Shown in pieces: positions 20,395 to 32,902 of a stretch of 64,000 nt of DNA (positions are counted from its first letter, which is position 1; each line of letters starts with the position of its first letter). Below the pieces are notes generated by a model that did not search any database, was not told the DNA's origin, and saw only the letters and a list, made by a program, of their open reading frames with translations. The DNA is from Dactylorhiza incarnata (Eukaryota; Streptophyta; Magnoliopsida; Asparagales; Orchidaceae): NCBI GenBank assembly GCA_033032865.1, contig JAWHQI010000065.1, forward strand, positions 6,634,001 through 6,698,000, written 5' to 3'. The position numbers and the translations under genes are program-made.

Positions 20395-22151
20395 AACTGT
20401 TTTCAATTTGAATAAGTCGTGCTGGGAGGACAATAACCCCAGTAGTTATCTTACTTTTCCTGCATTTTTATTTCTTCTAATCATGTTTAGTTAGCCGTAG
20501 TTTATTTTAGTTTGTCTTTTTCTTTTGTTTTTGCGGAGCTGACCCCTGCAGGTATCTTTTCTGGATGGCGGATGCTGTAGCTTCATTTTAGCTTACACGC
20601 CAATCTTCTGGTATGCTCATTTCTGAGCATTGGGTACTCTCTTTCCCTAACCCTATTGTGATTTTCATGTCATATATTATGTGGGTTGTTTAGTTTAAGT
20701 CTGGGGGAGAGTAGTTTTGTGTGCCCACGCACGTGCACTATTGCATTGCATGCTAGAAGTATTTCTATTTCATTTATTTAGTATTGTTCATCTTCATTGC
20801 ACACCACAGCACCCACTTGAGCGCGTACTCATCTGTTTGCCTGCTCTGTTGTGAATTTAATTCTCCTGCTTATTTGGGAAAGTCTAGGTGATGGCTTAGG
20901 ACTATGTAGCAGAGTAAAATGTTGACTCCAGTAGTGCTCCTAGTCGAGTGCTCGGTTGCATAGAAATTTGTGTAGATTAGACTTCTCTTTATACTTATGG
21001 TTTTATAATTTTTTTCTATTAGTGTAAATGTTGTTTACTCTACTCAAATGGTGAATCCGGTGGAATCAAACGATAGCATAGGGATGTGTGTAAACGATCG
21101 CTAGACTCGTATTGCTTGAGTCGGTAGAAAGGAGAATCTTTCTCGGTGGCTAGAACTTGCCCCAAGCGATTCTTGAAGCATTGGCATAGGATAGTTCTAG
21201 TGCGTGAGAATGACGTAGGCCATCATTTTGGCCCGGTTGAGCCTTTGTGCCCACTCCTATCGCTTTATCCTCGATAGCCCAGTTGTGCCTACCCTTTCTT
21301 TGATTCAGCCCCACTGTTGTCTCACCAAAGCCTAAACGCCAATCCTAGTCGCACACCCAAATCTGAGCTTTAGTTGTAGTTTTATTTACATTGTGGGGGG
21401 CGTTGATTGTGGTGTTTATTATGTGAATCTGTGGATATGCTCATTTGAAAATTTTGCTGAAAGAAAAAAAAAAGACAAGAAAAAGAAGATAGAAAGAAAA
21501 AAAAAATGAAAAGGAAAAGAGAAAAAAAAAAGAAAAATGAGTTTTATTGAAAAATCATGTAGAAAAATTATGTATTGGGAGTAGGCGGTGCACACACCTA
21601 TGTTGCAAAAGTCCAAGTCTGGGGGTATGGTGCACTTGCATTCGATTTTGGTGCGTGGGTAGTTATATTAAAGCTCATTTGGGTTGCGTGTTATAAGCCC
21701 TCTTGTTTATCATTGTTTACCTCACCGTAACCCAAGCCTCAATTAAAACCTAAAAGTCCTACCGACTCACGCTATGGACCAATCTAGTGTCGTGGAGAGA
21801 ATGTGACCGGGTGAGCCTATGGTCGCCGACACCGATGGATTTCGGTGGAGTTTGTCCGGCACCCCAATCTTGAGCAATGCTCATCTCAGCGTTTAGTTTA
21901 CTTTCTCCGTATGCATGACCGGATGATTCACCATAGTCCACCATTTTGAGTGGTTGTAATATGCTTTTACTCTTTTAGAAATATATAAACTGTTTTTATA
22001 ATCAGAAATCTTTTCTACTATTTTTCTTATGCACGTGAGCATGCGACTTCGCATGGTACTCTGTATTGTAATCTTAAGCCATCTACTTTTCTTTCCTCGT
22101 TCGCTTAGAATTTGTTTGCTCGGGACGCGCAAACAGGTAAGTCTGGGGGTG
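20395..22151 (+). other. Non-coding 3' region of B1
   Basis: About 1.75 kb without a supportable ORF, homologous to 9148-7408 of B2. AAGTCTGGGGG polypurine tracts lie at 20697-20711, 21615-21630 and 22139-22151; the last abuts the 3' LTR. A purine-rich run of about 75 bp lies at 21460-21540. Confidence 0.75.
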
Positions 22152-23759
22152 TGATGAGTCCTGATCATATACACATTTATGGACTCATCTGGGCCGATTT
22201 CCTAGTTTATGCACTACACTTTAGGCATGTTTTCGCTCATATTTGTTATTCCATGCTATGTGCACTTCTAGGCCCGTTTTTGGTGTTATATCATGTTTTT
22301 CATCTTTAGTAGTTTTCATGCGCTGTTAAGTGCCACTTTCAGTGGCTGGATTTATGGTTATGCTGGAACAGGAGTCGTGCAGGTGTTCCCGGTACAATTC
22401 TGTACAGGAACACTGCGCACGATCACTGGTTCTAGTGCGCACGACCACTGGTCGTGCGCCACTGATCGTGCGCACTTAACGCCTTTTTTATGAGTTCTGT
22501 CTGGCTTATCGCACGACCACTTACGACAGTGCGCACGACCACTGGTCGTGCGCCATTGGTCGTGCGAACATTGTATTTTATAATTTCTGACCTTGCAGGC
22601 TCTGCCCAGGCAGAGCGCACGATCACCAAATTCTAGTGCGCACGACCAGCAAGGTTCTGCCCAGGCAGAGCGCACGATCACCAAATTCTAGTGCGCACGA
22701 CCACTGGTCGTGCGCCACTGATCGTGCGCACTGTTTATTCCAGCCCCTATAAATAGCCCTGCTCGCGATTTAGGTCAGATCTCTCGCCATTTTTCCGCCC
22801 AGCTCCGCCGTTCCGCCCATTTCCGCAGGTTTTCGCCCCCTAGGCCTCCTCCATCATCCAAGGGCTTCAAAGAGGAGATTCTACACTCATCTTCATCGCC
22901 AAGGAAGGAGTTCCTCGCATCGGACGTGGTCGGATTGTAAAACGCTGGAGAAGACGGGTCCATTGGGAGGTGTGACATCCCTCCTCTACCCCGGACGCAG
23001 TTGGGACCGAGCTAGGACGTGGGTTGACAACCCAACGATTCCTACCGTGAATCTACAACGAGACTCCGGATTCGGTCGTATCTCTTGCCTCTTTCTTCTA
23101 CTTGTGTGGTTGTATTTGTTTGTAATCTCTATATTTAGATGATGACACTATGAATCTTGTTTATTAATGTTCATTTCATGTTTATGGAATCATATTATTC
23201 ATATGTGTGAATGAGGTGCGCCGCCATCCATTTTCCACTCCACCACCATGTCCGGTGCCGCACTAGCAATTGCTAGTGGCGTGCTTGTCGAAGAGGTGCT
23301 TGCGACCCTCATCTGTATGCCTACTCTTCCATCCGCCTAGCGAAGCGTGGCATAGCGGCCCGTGTATTCCATCCCGCCTAACGAAGCAGCGCGCTCAAGG
23401 CCTGCATAGTTCGATCTGTTTGCCTACTCGTCCATCCGCCCTTACGAAGTAGCGCGTTCAAGGCCTATGTAGTCTTCCATCCCGCCGAGCGAAGCTTTGC
23501 ATAGCGGCATTGCATAGGAGTAGTTATAGTATTTTCTCTTTATTTTCCATAATCCAAAACCCCCGCTTTCGCATCCATCCGACTTAAGGACTTCAATCTC
23601 AAGTCCTCCTCAATAGTCAACTCCACCTTACTGTGTTCCTTCCGAGATCGATACTCGGGGATTTACTCCTCGTTTTATATTACTTGAACGATCGGTACAC
23701 TGCCGTGTCGTGCCGCAGTCTAGCCACCATCTATAGTGGTGTGTAGGATTTGCGCATCA
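22152..23759 (+). mobile_element. 3' LTR of B1
   Basis: 1,608 bp against 1,538 bp for the 5' LTR. Most of the excess is a 55-bp tandem duplication in the word array (22601-22655 and 22656-22710), plus about 14 bp of an extra half-word near 22709-22731. Otherwise the two LTRs differ by scattered substitutions. It is followed by the right ACAAG copy at 23760-23764. Confidence 0.9.
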
Positions 23760-24836
23760 ACAAGCGCCTCGTGCGTGGTATGAAAGACTAACTTCATTTT
23801 TATTAAAACATGATTATGTAATGGGACGTGCCGATAATACATTTTTTTATCATACATGTTAATAATGATCTAATCATATTACAAATTTATGTAGATGACA
23901 TCATTTTTGGAGTCACTAATGATAAATTATGTAATAAAGTTGTAAGTGTGATGCAAAAAGAATTTGAAATGAGCTTGGTAGGCGAACTTACTTATTTTCT
24001 TGGTTTTCAAATCAAACAAAGAAATGATGGAATATTTATAAATCAATCTAAATATGTTTATGAGATGTTAAAAAGATTTGGATTTGAAAATTTAAAACAA
24101 GCCTTCACTCCTATGAGTGTCTCTCTAAACTTTGGAAAAGATGAAGTCAGAATATCTATTGATTAAATACTATATAGAGGAATGATTGGGTCGTTATTAT
24201 ATCTAAGTGCGTCTAGACCCGATATTATATTTGACATTTGCTTATGTGCTAGATTTCAAGCTAATCCTAAAGAATCTCATTTAAAAGCGGTCAAACAAAT
24301 TTTTCAGATATTTAATCAAATCATCTAATCTAGGCATATGGTATCCTTATAATGATTCATTTATTTTACATGGATATTTTGACTCTGATTATGCTGGGTG
24401 TTCACTAAATCGTAAAAGCACAAGCGACACATGTCACTTCTTAGGCCCATTACTAGTTGCTTGGTCGAGTAGGAAATAGAATTATGTTGCCCTCTCCACC
24501 ACCGAGGCTGAATATGTCGCACTAGGAAGTTGTTGTGCACAAGCCCTTTGGATGAGTCAAACACTAGAAGACTTTGGGGTGCATCTAAATAATATTGAAT
24601 TAAAATGTGACAACAAAAGTGCAATAGATCTAACAAACAATCTCGTTCATCATTCATGATCGAAACACGTAGATGTGCGTCATCATTTCATTAGGGATCA
24701 TATTAAGAAAGAACTTGAGAGAGTTAGCTTCATAGGCATAGAATTCCAACTTACAGACATATTCACAAAACCTCTCTGTGATGCTCGTTTCAACATGCTT
24801 AGACTAGAATTGGGAGTCTTAGATATATCAAATTGA
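23760..24836 (+). pseudogene. Copia pol, second part (RT end and RNase H)
   Basis: Continues the RT of element A across the B1 insertion: the split motif resumes as APRAWYERL right after the target duplication. A frameshift near 23850 follows. The frame from 23828 to 24166 keeps the catalytic YVDD motif and GELTYFLGFQIKQ. After a stop at 24164-24166 the RNase H part continues in fragments with several frameshifts and stops, ending about 24836. Spacing and motif order are those of a Ty1/copia RT-RNase H, and the wording is closest to Sirevirus-type elements. It is clearly dead. Confidence 0.85.
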
Positions 24837-27480
24837 GTCAATAAATTTTTAGTATGGGTAGCAACTAATAACACCTAAATATCTTGAAAAAAGGAGGTTT
24901 GGGATGTCACCCCATCATATATCCTAGTACCGGTGCGAACCCTCCATAGGGTATACATCGGGCTGTCCAAGATCCACTTTAAATTGCTAAGTCCAACTAA
25001 AGTCTCACAAAGATCAAAAGTAATTATAGACTCAGGCATTCTCCTGCAATAACTAAAAAGAAATTATCATATATCTTAAAATGTGAATCTATCTGCATCA
25101 CCATCATCAAAATTGAACTAAAAAGAACTAACGCTTGGCGCTATCAATAACGCCCCGCGTTAGTATTTATCTCTGAACTTAACAACTCTTTCTGCCTATT
25201 CATTTATTTACTTATATATATCTGTACTCACATCTTAATTACTTTTTCATTGTCAGAAAATTTAAAAATAAATAAAAAAATAAATAAAAAAATATAAAAA
25301 CCATTTTAAAACTACCAAAAATATGCATAAATAGCCTTCTAATCATCTCCAAATTCTCTGAAATTTCTACACTAAGAAGGTCTATATACATACATTCTCT
25401 TCCAAAGAAAATTTTTTCAAAAACCTTAAGAATAGTGTCATGTTTGGGCGTTGATTAGTTAACGCCAGACGTTAGCTATTTTGACCAAATTGAAATTCTG
25501 TTTTTTTTCTAACCTATTTCAAGTATTTTTCAAATGCATTTTCTCAGTTTCTTTTCTCTGCTTTGAAATTATTTTGTTATTAATTTGTTAGTTCTTATTC
25601 CAAAATACAAAAAAATTTCAAACCTCCAAAATGCTCAAAAATATGCTTTTGTCATTTGTTTTGTTTTAAATACTTACAAAATTATGGTTACTATAAGACT
25701 TCACAAAAGCAAACATCTTAGTTATTTTGTTTCAAATGTTCAAAATTAATTTTGGCATACACACAAAGATTGCATTCAATGTCTAATTTTAATTTCAAAT
25801 TTCCTACACATTGTTCTCTCTTGTCATGCCTTAACCATAATCCAATTATGTGCAATGAAATTATCTATAGAAAATTGTGTATGATTGCCTAGCATGCCTC
25901 TAAGTATGAGTAATGTTTTATGCTAATCAATGATTCATTCACTCACTATTTTGGTAATCTACATGTGCTCATAATATTAGTCTTGCATGATTGTATAGTG
26001 TAATAGCTTTAACATATTAAATTGTATGTCTAACTTACCTACACCATCTTTCAAACATTAAATTTTTTGCACACATAGAAGTGTTATTTTAATATTATTA
26101 GTGTTTGCAAAAATAAGTGAATTCGGAGACCTTTTGGCCCAAAATTACAAAAATATGAAATAAAATGCCAAAGATAACTCCATCAAGCACTACTCACCCT
26201 CCTAATAAGTCTTAATGAGAATTGTGAGGTTGAGCACCTTGGAAAGAATTATAAAGTGTCTTGTGCAAACACATTTTTTGTCAACTTCTATTTGTACACC
26301 CGATCACGAAACATAAATATTGTTTATAAAATGCTTATGTGATCCTCCAAGCAATACTTCGCTTCCTGATAAGTCTTAATGAGCATTGTGTGGGAGAAGC
26401 ACCTTGGTAGTTGTACTCATGAAATGTGCTTTGAAATTTTATTCAAAAATTGATGCGTGAAAGTAATTATAAGATTACAATCTTAATATTATTGTTACTA
26501 TTTCATTACATATGTCATGTGTTTTGATTATTTCACTTGTATACTTTTATCAAAACACCTTATGCACACATCATTGTTTTTCATAAAGCTTCTACTCATG
26601 AGAATTGGATCTTAATGCAAATTTACATATTTATCTAAACACTTAAGTAAAAGCACTAGATTGCAATGCATGATTTCTACAATGTTTTCTTAACTTGAAA
26701 TATGAATTCGTTACATTGTAGTACTTTTCTTTTTGAATATGTTAAATCATGCTTGCCTATTTGTTATGAAAATTTCCAAAGTTAATGTTCAAATATAAAG
26801 AGTCTAGACATATTGTTGGAATGGTCAAACTATAACAAAAATACTACTCTTAATTGTTTTGTTTTGTTTTTTGTTTTCTACATTTCTAATTTGATCATGT
26901 ATTTTTTTTACCATGCCTTATCATGATAATTTGTAAAGATCTTTTCTTCACTTGTGCTTGTCAAACAATATTGCATCTCTTTCAGCAAGTAGTTTTTTTA
27001 TTCTTTGAACAACAAGTGAAAGAATTACTTTGGTCAAAAAAACTTGGAATGTTGTTCTTTCACGCTTATCATATCCATTCTCTGCTGTGCTACTCTCTCC
27101 CTTAGCTTGATCACAAATTACTTTATGTCAAAACAAAACTCTTAATCCTCTCTTAGTTATGTCCCAACTTCTGTCTTCTCTCTTCTAATTTTGTTTCACT
27201 CCACCCACTTTTGCTAATAACAAAAGGGGGAGAATAAAATGATAAATCATAATGATTAAAGGAGTAGGATTCACTAGATTAAGGGGGGAGCATACATCTA
27301 GTCTATGGGTGCATACACTAAGTGGGAGCACTTATGTAGGGGGAGCAAAACTTAAACAATTTATAATTCTTATTAATGTCTCTACATTGCTTAGTGTCAT
27401 ATATCCTTCTAAAAACACATATGTCTTATATATGAATCTGATTTATCTCTATTGGATTTGTTATTATCAAAAGGGGAGAT
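24837..27480 (+). other. Non-coding 3' internal region of element A
   Basis: AT-rich, 2.6 kb, no ORF I can support; in autonomous Sireviruses this position can carry an env-like gene, but none is recognisable. Two clusters of the family-A palindromic word (AACGCC / GGCGTTAG) lie at about 25127-25163 and 25447-25478. Four GGGGAG-type purine tracts occur near 27226, 27282, 27338 and 27471; the last abuts the LTR and is the likely primer for plus-strand DNA synthesis. Confidence 0.6.
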
Positions 27481-28649
27481 TGTTGGAACATGGTTTTCTG
27501 CATCCTTTTGATTTGAGAATAACAAATCCTGCTTGTATTTGATCATGGTTACCATTGTGTTTTTAGCATGCAGGCTTGAGCAGATATGACACTAGGATAC
27601 TACATTGTTGGTCTGGACCTACCCACAAGCTAAATAGTGGAATGATGTCTAATGCCAGGCGTTAGGACTTAACACTGGCGTTGACTCCCGTTCCCACAAA
27701 GACAAATGTGGCAAGGAGGGAAGCTGTCGTGATTGAAGGAGCACTTTAGGAATAATCTGACCTGACGCCAGCGTTAGCCTCACAACGTCAGCGTTAGAGT
27801 TGCCTAAAATGAATGTTTCCTAAAGTGCAGTATCTCCTTCCTGTTTTGAATATTCGAGCCATCAAAAAATTTCTATACTGGGTCAACGCCAGGCATTAGC
27901 CTTAACGCTGGCGTTAGCTGTCAGTCCTATTAATAGGTGGATTTCATCTTCTTCAACTACTGATCATATAGAGCCCTATTCCAGCACTTCTGAAATTCTG
28001 CAAGGGCCGTATTTTTTCAGACCACCATCTCCCACACAAATTTAAGAGAAGAATTCAAGGAGGATCGGATCAATGCTTACACAAAGCGAAGAACGCACGC
28101 TTCGACTTCGACGATATTCAGCGAGCCTTCGCAATCTCCAGAATTCTTCTTATGGGGTTTTAAATTGTGGTTTTGTATTTCTGTTTGTAACTCTTTTATT
28201 ATCATCGTGGAGTAAATTTGCCTCGTGTTGGAGACTAAGTCTGGGTAGGACTTATGGAGGAATTCGCCTCGTGTTGGCGACTGGGTTTAGGGAGTAGAAC
28301 TAGGGGATGCTCGAGGCCCTTCTGGGGATAGAAAGGCTAGAGTAGCTTGAGGCCGTATCTGGGAGAGATTGACTAAAGCCAATCGGTTCTTAGCGAGGAG
28401 AGTCGGTATAGAAAACAAAAAGAGTATTACATATTTCGCCTTGGATTTCTAGCGTGATAGAAATCATATTTTGTAACCAAATTTTATTAATGATAATCAT
28501 GTCTTTTTCTAGTTAATAAAATTGATTTACTACTCTTTGTTTTTGATTCACTCTTATTCAAATAAAATTTCAAAAGTTTTCTATAAGAACTTAAAGTTTT
28601 TTAAAACCATTTTTCAACCCCCCCTCTAAGGGCGCCTCAAGATCCAACA
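27481..28649 (+). mobile_element. 3' LTR of element A
   Basis: Starts TGTTGGAACATGG directly after the purine tract AAAAGGGGAGAT and ends in CCAACA at 28649, the TG...CA form expected of an LTR. It contains the word array 27649-27919 and a TATA-like CTATTAATAGG just after it (about 27928-27938). No second copy is in the window because the 5' end of the element is lost. Confidence 0.8.
27649..27919 (+). repeat. Palindromic word array, family A (AACGCCAGGCGTTAG type)
   Basis: Three modules start at about 27649, 27763 and 27884, so they are spaced 114 and 121 bp. Each holds two inverted words of the form ACGCCAGCGTTAG / AACGCTGGCGTTAG. The last ends about 9 bp before the TATA-like sequence. The same word occurs twice in the internal region (25127-25163, 25447-25478). 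Confidence 0.7.
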
Positions 28650-28832
28650 CTCATAATCACGTATTTCATGCACGCAAGGCATGTCTCTAAGTACTCTTTC
28701 ACAAGTACCAACACCACCATAAGTTATACAATCTTAGGTGGGAAAAGAGCTTTTGGCCGGTCTAGGTGAACACCTTCCACGACCTCTCCCATGATCACAC
28801 GGTGCACAAGAGGTTGGGACCTCTAACCGATT
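28650..28832 (-). mobile_element. LTR remnant I, part left of C2
   Basis: 183 bp between the 3' LTR of A and C2. No ORF. It is contiguous with 36181-37461 once C2 and one CGATT copy are removed. CTCAT at its start may be the right target duplication of A. Confidence 0.45.
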
Positions 28833-30144
28833 TGTTGGGAAATTAATTTATCTTAACCCCTAGAAATGAGTAGAAAATGAGTTATCAGAGCAGAAAATTG
28901 GTTTAAGTAAAACATGCGTCGAATAGTAATTGACGCAACGTCGAAGTGCAGTCGACGTTCTTCTCAAAATGAGTCGAAGTAATTCGACGTTACCATAGTC
29001 GACGTAACTCTGATTTCTAGTCGACGCACCAAGTAAAGTCGACGCACCTCTGTCGACGCTCTTTCCATATTTTCTTCTCGACGTCTAGCCAGGCTGAAAT
29101 CGACGCTTACGTCGAATAGTAATCGACGCACGTCGATTTCTATGACAGATTCAAAAACACGCCAGATCTCTTTCCTTCTTTCTGTAGATCTGAATTTTAT
29201 GGAATTATATTATTCTTTTCTAGCCGTTCTGAATCAATCTTTCCTTCTAAATGATTCTTGGCTAATTTGATTGAGATTATTATGGACATTATTTGAAAAT
29301 AGAATGATCTTTTTACTTCTACAGATATAATGATTGTGGAAACTTTCCACTCTTACTATTTCTCTGACTGCCAATTGATTATTCTCCTATAAGCAATATT
29401 TTGAATAAACAGAGCTATAAATACACAAGGTGGTCGGCAAAGAAAAGTAGAAGTGATCCACTCCATCCATTTGAAAATGAGGAAAAGCTCCCAGGTGAAA
29501 AATGAGAAAGCTGAGAAAAGTGAAAGAGTGTTGCAGCAAAGAAAAAGCCTTCTTCTTCTCCTCCTTCTAAAGCCATACTGCTGCAATTTCTGAAAGCTCT
29601 CACTGAAAGAGAAAAAGGCCTACAATCTCCTTCTCACTATAGAAGAGAGATTTCAAATTCATTATACTTGTACTTCTAATCTTCTTGCTAGGAATAAGAT
29701 TCTTTCTTGCTTTAATTGTTTTTCTTCTACTTCTTCTTCTTATTCTTATTTCATTTTCAAATTGTATAAAAGAGTTTTTAGAATCTCTCTTCAAAAAATT
29801 CAGTTGTAGTGGTTCTAAGAGTCTCCTTATCAAAAGACTCGGGCTGGTTCTAAGAGTCTCCTTATTAAAAGACTTGGTGCAAGATAGTGAATTCCTTCCA
29901 AGGGGGTAGAAGAGTGGACTACCCAAAGTTTGGGGAACCACTATATTTCTTTGTGTTGTGCTGTGATTTTCTTTTTGCTATTTCTTTTGCTTAATTCTTG
30001 TCGGTGTGTGGGAAGCTTAAATCTGTGAATATTACACATATATATATATATATATTTATTAACTTTGCACAAAATATTTTTAAATCTCTATTCACCCCCC
30101 CCCCCCCTCTAGAGAATTCTAGTGAGGCTAACTGTGCACTTTCA
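28833..30144 (+). mobile_element. 5' LTR of C2
   Basis: 1,312 bp, TGTTGGGA...CTTTCA. TCGACG word array at about 28915-29136, TATA box GCTATAAATA at 29414-29423, a 13-C homopolymer at 30095-30107 near the end. Confidence 0.93.
28915..29136 (+). repeat. TCGACG word array in C2 5' LTR
   Basis: About fourteen TCGACG / CGTCGA cores in both orientations within 220 bp, often as GTCGACGCA or ACGTCGAATAG. It lies in U3, about 280 bp upstream of the TATA box. The same array occurs at 34955-35176, 13326-13557 and 19465-19703. Confidence 0.8.
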
Positions 30145-30146
30145 AT

Positions 30147-30162
30147 TGGTATCAAAGCGAGG
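30147..30162 (+). other. Primer binding site of C2 (initiator tRNA-Met)
   Basis: TGGTATCAAAGCGAGG, two bases after the LTR end. It matches the common copia primer site TGGTATCAGAGC with one change. Confidence 0.85.
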
Positions 30163-30243
30163 TTGATCAAAAAGAGATAACTCCTTGATCAAAAAGATCC
30201 TACCTCATATATATATATATATATATATTTCTAAAAAAAATTT

Positions 30244-32530
30244 ATGGCACAAATCAAAGATTATGCTTCCACCAGACCACCAATTTGCAACCTTGAAAAG
30301 TTTGCACTTTGGAAAACAAGAATTAGGATCTATATGAATTCTATTGATGAAGATTTGTTTAATGTTATTTTGACAGGTCCTCCCAAGCCCTATAGAAAGG
30401 ACTCAAGTGGTAAAGTGAGTCAAACACTTATTCCAAGGGCTGAGTGGACAGTTGAAGAGAAGAAGGCTGGAACAAGTGATGCAAAAGCTGTGAACATTCT
30501 TGTCTCAACCCTCTCAGATGAAATTTTTCAAAACGTTGTTGACTGTGAATCAGCCAAAGAAATCTGGGAGGCTCTTACAAAGAAAGTAGAAGGAAGTGCT
30601 GATGAAAGGAAAGATAGAAAGGCTCTATTGATCTCCCAATATGAGAACTTTCAAAAGAAGCATGAAGAAAACATATCTGAGATGTATGACAGATTCAGTC
30701 TGATCATCAATCAATTAAGGAGCTTGGATAGAGAGATCTCTCTCACAGAGATCAATGACAAATTGTTAATGAGTCTCCCAAGTTCATGGGACTCAAGAAT
30801 ATGGGCAATAAGGGATACTAGAGGACAAAAGGAAATCTCAACAGATCCCCTCTTAGGAAAACTCAAATCCTATGAGCAACTACTGAAAACCAGAGAAGAG
30901 AAGGAAAGAAGGGAAAACACTCCAACCTCCTCAAAAGATAGAAACATTGCATTAAAAGCAACAGAAGAGGAAACCCCTGTTACTGAAGAAGAATTATTCA
31001 GCCTCCTGGCCAGAAGATTCAAGAAATGGGTCAGGAAAGATGGGTCTAGAAGGAGAGAGTCAAAACTAAGGTATGATAAGACGCCTACTAAAGAAATTAT
31101 TTGTTACTCCTGCAGGAAAACTGGACATATTGCTCCAGAATGTCCATAAAATGCTGAGAAAAAGAAAGATCTGAAAAAGAAAGATCTCAAGAGGAAGGAG
31201 AAGAAGAAAGAAAGAGGCTTCATTGCAGAAGCTTGGAGTGAAACAGACTCTAAAGGTAGCACCTCATCTAAAAGTGACAGTGAACTAAGCAAGAAGGCTT
31301 ATGCTTAATGGCTCTTGGAAGCTCAGAAAAAGAATGTGTTGCTGAATTATGGAGTGAAACAGGTTCAGAAGGAAGCATCTCTTCTGAAGATGAAAAAGAA
31401 GATAGCCTTATTCTCATAGAGGAATCTGAGGATAAGGATGAGGTAAGCATTTTTGATGAAATAGATTTTCTATGTGATGATTTCAAAAGTTATTTTAAAG
31501 GACTCTGTTTAGATCAACTAAAAGCTAAACAAGAAATTAAGGATCTAAAAGAACAAATCAATATGAGAATAATAGAGGATACATGTTCAAAAAATTATGA
31601 ACTAAGGTGTGAAATCTATAAAACAGAAAAGGAAATACAAAGTGCTAAAATAGAAAATCAACTCCTTAAGAATAAGGTTTCCCAGGCAAAAGCTTTTGAA
31701 GAATCTATAAAAGACAGAAGCCAAACACTTAAAGAAATCACTGAAAAACAAACAATCAGACATAAGAATCTGGGGCTAGGGGCTGATCCTTCAACCAGTT
31801 CAATACCATCTACCAAACCTGCTTGGATGAGCCCTGTTAAATTTACTAAACCCATAAAATCAACAAACTTAGAAGAAGACTCACAGAATAAAGAAGAAGA
31901 CTTCACCTTCAAGGAGATAGACCATTTTGATGAAACATCATACTATTCAGATGAAGACTCTCAAACTCCTCCTATGAAGGCTACTAGGCCAAAAGAAGCA
32001 ATTCATAAAAAAAAAATCTCCAACCAGAAAAAGGGAAGAATAAAATCTGTGAAGACACAATTACGTCGACTTCATATCGACGTATGAATGACAGTACGTC
32101 GAATTCTACTCGATGCAATCTCTTAGATGCTTCGACCTCAAATCGACGCATGAATAACATTACGTCGACTTACACTCGACGTAACAACTTCCATGGATCG
32201 ATTCCAGATCAACGCAATCTAGAGAAAGCGTCGAATACATATCGACGCAACTCTCAACATACGTCGAATAGATATCGATGCATAAAACCTCAGAACAACT
32301 TAAATACAGGACATATCTATCCTTCAAAAAATTTCTATCTTAAACCCCATTCAGGACCCATTCATCCTGATCAAAATCTCTACCCTTATCAAAACTTTTA
32401 TCCTAATCAAAATCTCTATCCCTCTCTAAACTCAAATTCACATAATCTAAAGACAATCAGGTGTTATATCTGTAATAAAACTGGCCACATTGCCAAACAA
32501 TGTTGGCACAATCAATCCAATTGTCTATAA
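30244..32530 (+). pseudogene. C2 gag (UBN2 type), damaged
   Basis: Counterpart of the C1 gag. The frame from the ATG at 30244 is open through the UBN2 domain and first zinc knuckle CYSCRKTGHIAPEC (about 31102-31143), then hits TAA where C1 has a Glu codon (31147-31149). The frame resumes, shifts near 31290, continues 31308-32087, and shifts again near 32085 into 32084-32530, which ends with a second knuckle CYICNKTGHIAKQC. The stretch 32060-32290 is built of TCGACG words while staying largely open. Product would be a capsid/nucleocapsid precursor; this copy is broken. Confidence 0.8.
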
Positions 32531-32614
32531 AATTAGTCCAAGGCTGACTTAGAAAACCTTAGGAAGAAATAATCTCTCAAGAAAAACTTAGAATTTTCAA
32601 GACAAAATAAAAGT

Positions 32615-32800
32615 CACGTCGATTTCTAAATCGACGCATCGTCGATAGGAAACCCTAAACCATTTCCGACGCATACATTGACTTCCACTCGACGCAACGT
32701 CAACTTCCTAAAAAAGAGCGGCAATACTAAAATATTTTCGGTCACATCTAGTGTAGTACCGAATAAACCTCTAGTTGTATCTCGTCTCGACGTTTCACCT
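32615..32800 (+). repeat. TCGACG word cluster between C2 gag and ORF2
   Basis: Several GTCGA / CGACGC words lie in the 370-bp gap before ORF2. TTAAATAAAC at about 32804-32813 follows, and the ORF2 ATG is about 90 bp further on. The C1 gap has the same layout. Confidence 0.55.
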
Positions 32801-32902
32801 GACTTAAATAAACTCTTCAGTTAGAAATCTTCACACACTCTGCATCTCTCATCCTTCTCATTTCTTAGTCCAGCCATCTCTTCCTCTATTTCACTGACCT
32901 AA

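Larger units (their letters stand above)
3383..23759 (+). mobile_element. Element B1: non-autonomous Ty3/gypsy-type LTR element, split by B2 and C1
   Basis: Order: 5' LTR 3383-4920, PBS for tRNA-Asp (degenerate), one ORF starting at 5136, 3' non-coding region with three AAGTCTGGGGG tracts, 3' LTR 22152-23759. Without the nested B2 and C1 it is about 6.4 kb. There is no gag-pol homology apart from zinc knuckles: protease, RT, RNase H and integrase are all absent and there is no space for them, so it must borrow enzymes. The 5-bp ACAAG target duplication is intact. Confidence 0.9.
2079..28649 (+). mobile_element. Element A: decayed Sirevirus-like Ty1/copia retrotransposon, 5' truncated
   Basis: Two halves, 2079-3382 and 23760-28649, rejoin when B1 and one copy of its ACAAG target duplication are removed. 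The 5' LTR, PBS and gag are missing. What remains is a protease scrap, integrase, reverse transcriptase, RNase H, a 2.6-kb non-coding 3' region and the 3' LTR. The YVDD-type RT block, GELTYFLGFQIKQ, repeated GGGGGAG purine motifs before the LTR and an LTR starting TGTTGG fit Sireviruses. CTCAT after the LTR at 28650-28654 may be its right target duplication; the left partner is lost. Confidence 0.8.

Noticed and set aside
30038..30054. TA dinucleotide runs near 12405, 18388, 18542, 30038 and 30212 as regulatory elements
   Set aside because: Simple microsatellites of varying length in the C-family LTR and leader, without further signal.
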